This document shows, piece after piece, positions 61,787 through 64,000 of a stretch of DNA of 64,000 nt. Source of the DNA: Panulirus ornatus (Eukaryota > Arthropoda > Malacostraca > Decapoda > Palinuridae); assembly GCF_036320965.1 (NCBI RefSeq), contig NC_092271.1, positions 13,054,096 through 13,118,095 on the forward strand, read 5' to 3'. The first letter of the stretch is position 1, and each line of letters begins with the position of its first letter. The notes under the pieces are model-generated. The model made no database searches. It was not told where the DNA came from and saw only the letters and a list, made by a program, of their open reading frames with translations. The translations under genes were made by a program, and so were the position numbers.

Positions 61787-62880
61787 TAATAATGGACACA
61801 ACGACAGCAAGTCTGTTTCCCCCCCTTCATTTTGTGGACACATTCCCCATTGCTCCTAAAATGTTTGTCCCCTTCACCCATCCTATGGCTCACTTCACCT
61901 CCCATGGATCCATTTGCTGCAAGTCCAAGTTCACTTCAAGGTACCTGAAAACACTTCCTCCATTCAGAATCAAACCCCCAGCTAATGCTAAACCTAACAA
62001 TTTTGCTTTTATTCATATTTACTCTGAACTATCTCCTTTCACATTTTCACAAGCTCAAAAACAAATTTCTGCTGATTCTCTACAGTTACTCACTCTGCTA
62101 CCTATGCTGTTTTCAGCAAACAAAACAAACACCATACAAGCACCCCATTACCTGCCAGACTGCAGACCTACCCCTCTCCCTAAAACCATCATATTCACCA
62201 CCCTGATCACCCATATATGTAATAACTTCCACAAAGCATCTTTATCAACCCTATCCATAAAAGTTATGTACAATTTTTTTTTTCAAGTATTTCTCACTCC
62301 CATTCTTCATCAAACCACTTAGTATGACATTCTTTGCACAGCTGCCTGACCTAGACACCCGCATCTGACACCATCACATCAAGCACACCTATCAATCCTT
62401 AAGTAGCCACTCCATCTCATTTCTGCATGGAACAACTTTTTCATTTCCCCTTTCACCAATGTCCCCATTTGTTGCCTTTCCTTTCATTTTCATCATATTG
62501 TTAACCTTCAAATTTTCTTATTTTTCCTCAGTTTTTATACTTAACCACCCTAACTCTAAGCTCTCTTTAAGAGCCCCTGCACTTTCATTTTGACCTGTCA
62601 CTTTTTCTTAATCATACATATGATCACTTGCACTTCTCCCCTGTATATAATGCCCATAAACCTCAATTTCTTTTAGTACCAACTTAATTTTGTCATCTCA
62701 CTATTCATTACCCTTTCTTAGGTCTAACATCTACCTCCTAAATGCCATACACTTAACTCACATGCCAGCACTGCTTCCTTCATTACATCCCATTCCTCAT
62801 ACACTCCTTTAAGTTTATTCACTAATACCTTTTGCTATTCTACACTGTGTCACCTGATATCTTTTTTTCATTCTTGTTTG
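61787..62880 (-). mobile_element. Very old LINE relative
   Basis: Minus-strand sequence parallels the LINE (CCCTATGGCTCACTTC-, TTTGCTTTTATTCATATTTA- and CATTCCTCATACACTCCTTT-like blocks in the order RT to linker) but with heavy divergence and no usable frame. It probably represents an older subfamily. Confidence 0.6.
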
Positions 62881-62884
62881 CTGT

Positions 62885-63140
62885 TTCCCATTCGAGGTGG
62901 TGCCAGGAACATAAGAAGAGCCTCATTCTTTCACATCTATTCTCTAAACACCTGACAACACATCGCCCACATACATCCTCCTACTCACTCAAGCCCTGAA
63001 AACTCAATCACTTCATCTCCAATCAGTCTTCCTCCAATTCACTCTACCCCATGCATGCCTAGAGAAACCAAAATCATTTTCACTCCATCTCTCTATCTCT
63101 AATTCAGTCTCCCCTTTCTTGTCCCCTCCTCTTCTGGACA
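62885..63140 (-). mobile_element. Old LINE C-terminal/3'UTR fragment
   Basis: CCAATTCACTCTACC, CAAAATCATTTTCACTCCAT and TCTCCCCTTTCTTGTCCCCT echo the ORF end of the minus-strand copies. The order relative to 61787-62880 shows that it is a separate piece. Confidence 0.55.
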
Positions 63141-63311
63141 ATGGACACAGACAATGTTACAACTTATAATTGCCAAGAACAACAAAAACTATGTTTTATG
63201 ATTACAGGAAACTTAATTTTTGTATCCTGAGGGATTGAAGAGACAAACAAATAACAGGAACTATCGAATGCCTTTTGAAAGTCAAAGATGATTCTGTATT
63301 TCTAAGAAATA

Positions 63312-63717
63312 TTTATTTAATACCCTAAATCAAAGTACTTTAACCAATTACAATGAGTAAACTAAACATTCTTAGCACAATAACATGGTACTTCTTTAAT
63401 GATGTGGCTGATCAGAGAGATAAAGACTTAGCCAAAAAGTAAGGAGCTAATACAATATCTAAGAGTGAAACACACACCTATGCAAATACATTTATATAAA
63501 AATGTCTTTTCCTTTTTGGATTACAACTGCTAAATACCTCTCAAAGCACATACAAACAGCGTATGCCAATAATCTGTAATGTGTGAAATGTTCAGGAAAT
63601 TTTCACCTCGTGTTACACATTCAACATGTTATGAAATAAAGAAGCAGTACCAAATGCATACTGCACGCAGTATCTAAGAGCATAAGAAATATATGAAGGA
63701 CTATGATGGTAGCCAAC
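63312..63717 (-). other. Probable 3'UTR of the RG-rich gene
   Basis: No ORF. A minus-strand AATAAA (plus TTTATT at 63312-63317) lies about 400 bp after the stop and could be the polyadenylation signal. Confidence 0.35.
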
Positions 63718-63788
63718 CTATCGTCTCATGGGGCCACCAGGACCCCATCCTCTTCCACCTCTGCCACCTCTTCCTCGACCACGTGCAG
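63718..63788 (-). CDS. Last exon of an RG-rich protein, SmD3-like
   Basis: On the minus strand, ATATCTTTGCAG is followed by an open piece read in phase 1: a split Ala codon, then ARGRGRGGRGGRGWGPGG and PMRR, then TAG at 63720-63718. Arg-Gly-rich C-termini starting with AARGRGRG are typical of the spliceosomal Sm core protein SmD3, whose tail is symmetrically dimethylated and bound by the SMN complex. LSm4, SmD1 and other RGG proteins end similarly, so the assignment is tentative. Upstream exons lie beyond the window. Confidence 0.5.
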
Positions 63789-64000
63789 CTGCAAAGATAT
63801 CTTAGTGTTAATTCACGACAAGCTATATCACATTTAAAATTGCTTTATGGTTTATGTTTCAAGCCAAGCTAAAGTTCATATGAAGTGTATCTATCTTAAG
63901 CATTTATTTCATAAATGGAGAAGATGAAAGGCATAAACCCTCTCAGTTCATCCACACATACCCTCAATCCATTCTGTGCAATAAAAAGTTAAACATGAGG

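Overview
The window reads as nuclear DNA of an invertebrate animal. A decapod crustacean is most likely, judged from very dense microsatellites and from a LINE family whose 3' end carries a GCGCTACCTCGC box. The species call is inference. There are no prokaryotic operons and no CRISPR array. Coding sequence sits in short exons with GT/AG boundaries, and most long open frames belong to retrotransposons or are forced by tandem repeats.

Layout. 1-2.9 kb: LINE 3' ends in opposite orientations around a 69-bp-armed palindrome of tRNA-like heads. 2.9-5.3 kb: about 70 copies of a 34-bp minisatellite. 5.3-11.5 kb: no recognised gene. 11.6-33.8 kb: a plus-strand split gene that I pieced together from splice sites and matching intron phases. 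It has seven coding exons and 380 codons, including a 36-nt microexon. The predicted product is a type I membrane protein with a signal peptide, a short Cys-rich ectodomain, one membrane helix and a tail ending TTQV. Its second intron contains several LINE copies, a tRNA-derived SINE and long (TA)n tracts. Its third intron holds a 28-bp minisatellite beginning about 120 bp after the microexon. 33.8-35.5 kb: probable 3'UTR. 35.6-41.5 kb: old LINE debris and unique AT-rich DNA. 41.5-63.1 kb: an almost unbroken nest of at least eleven LINE copies in both orientations. 63.7 kb to the end: the last coding exon (minus strand) of an RG-rich protein, probably the SmD3 type.

The LINE is an APE-endonuclease/reverse-transcriptase element. 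Visible motifs include LSETK, GDLNA and SDH (endonuclease), FADD (RT) and a conserved C-terminal region around WFGHMERM. An RTE-like clade is my best guess but is not proven. Copies share a 3'UTR and usually abut (TA)n tracts.

The most interesting signals are: (1) the split membrane-protein gene; (2) a short non-autonomous element that appears to share both its 5' and 3' ends with the LINE; (3) a LINE insertion with an almost seamless 5' inversion set in a (TA)n tract; (4) LINE 5' truncation points lying where the LINE's own sequence matches the adjoining microsatellite; (5) the tRNA-like palindrome; (6) the 34-bp minisatellite with ETS-like and U1-like motifs in nearly every unit and a higher-order repeat.
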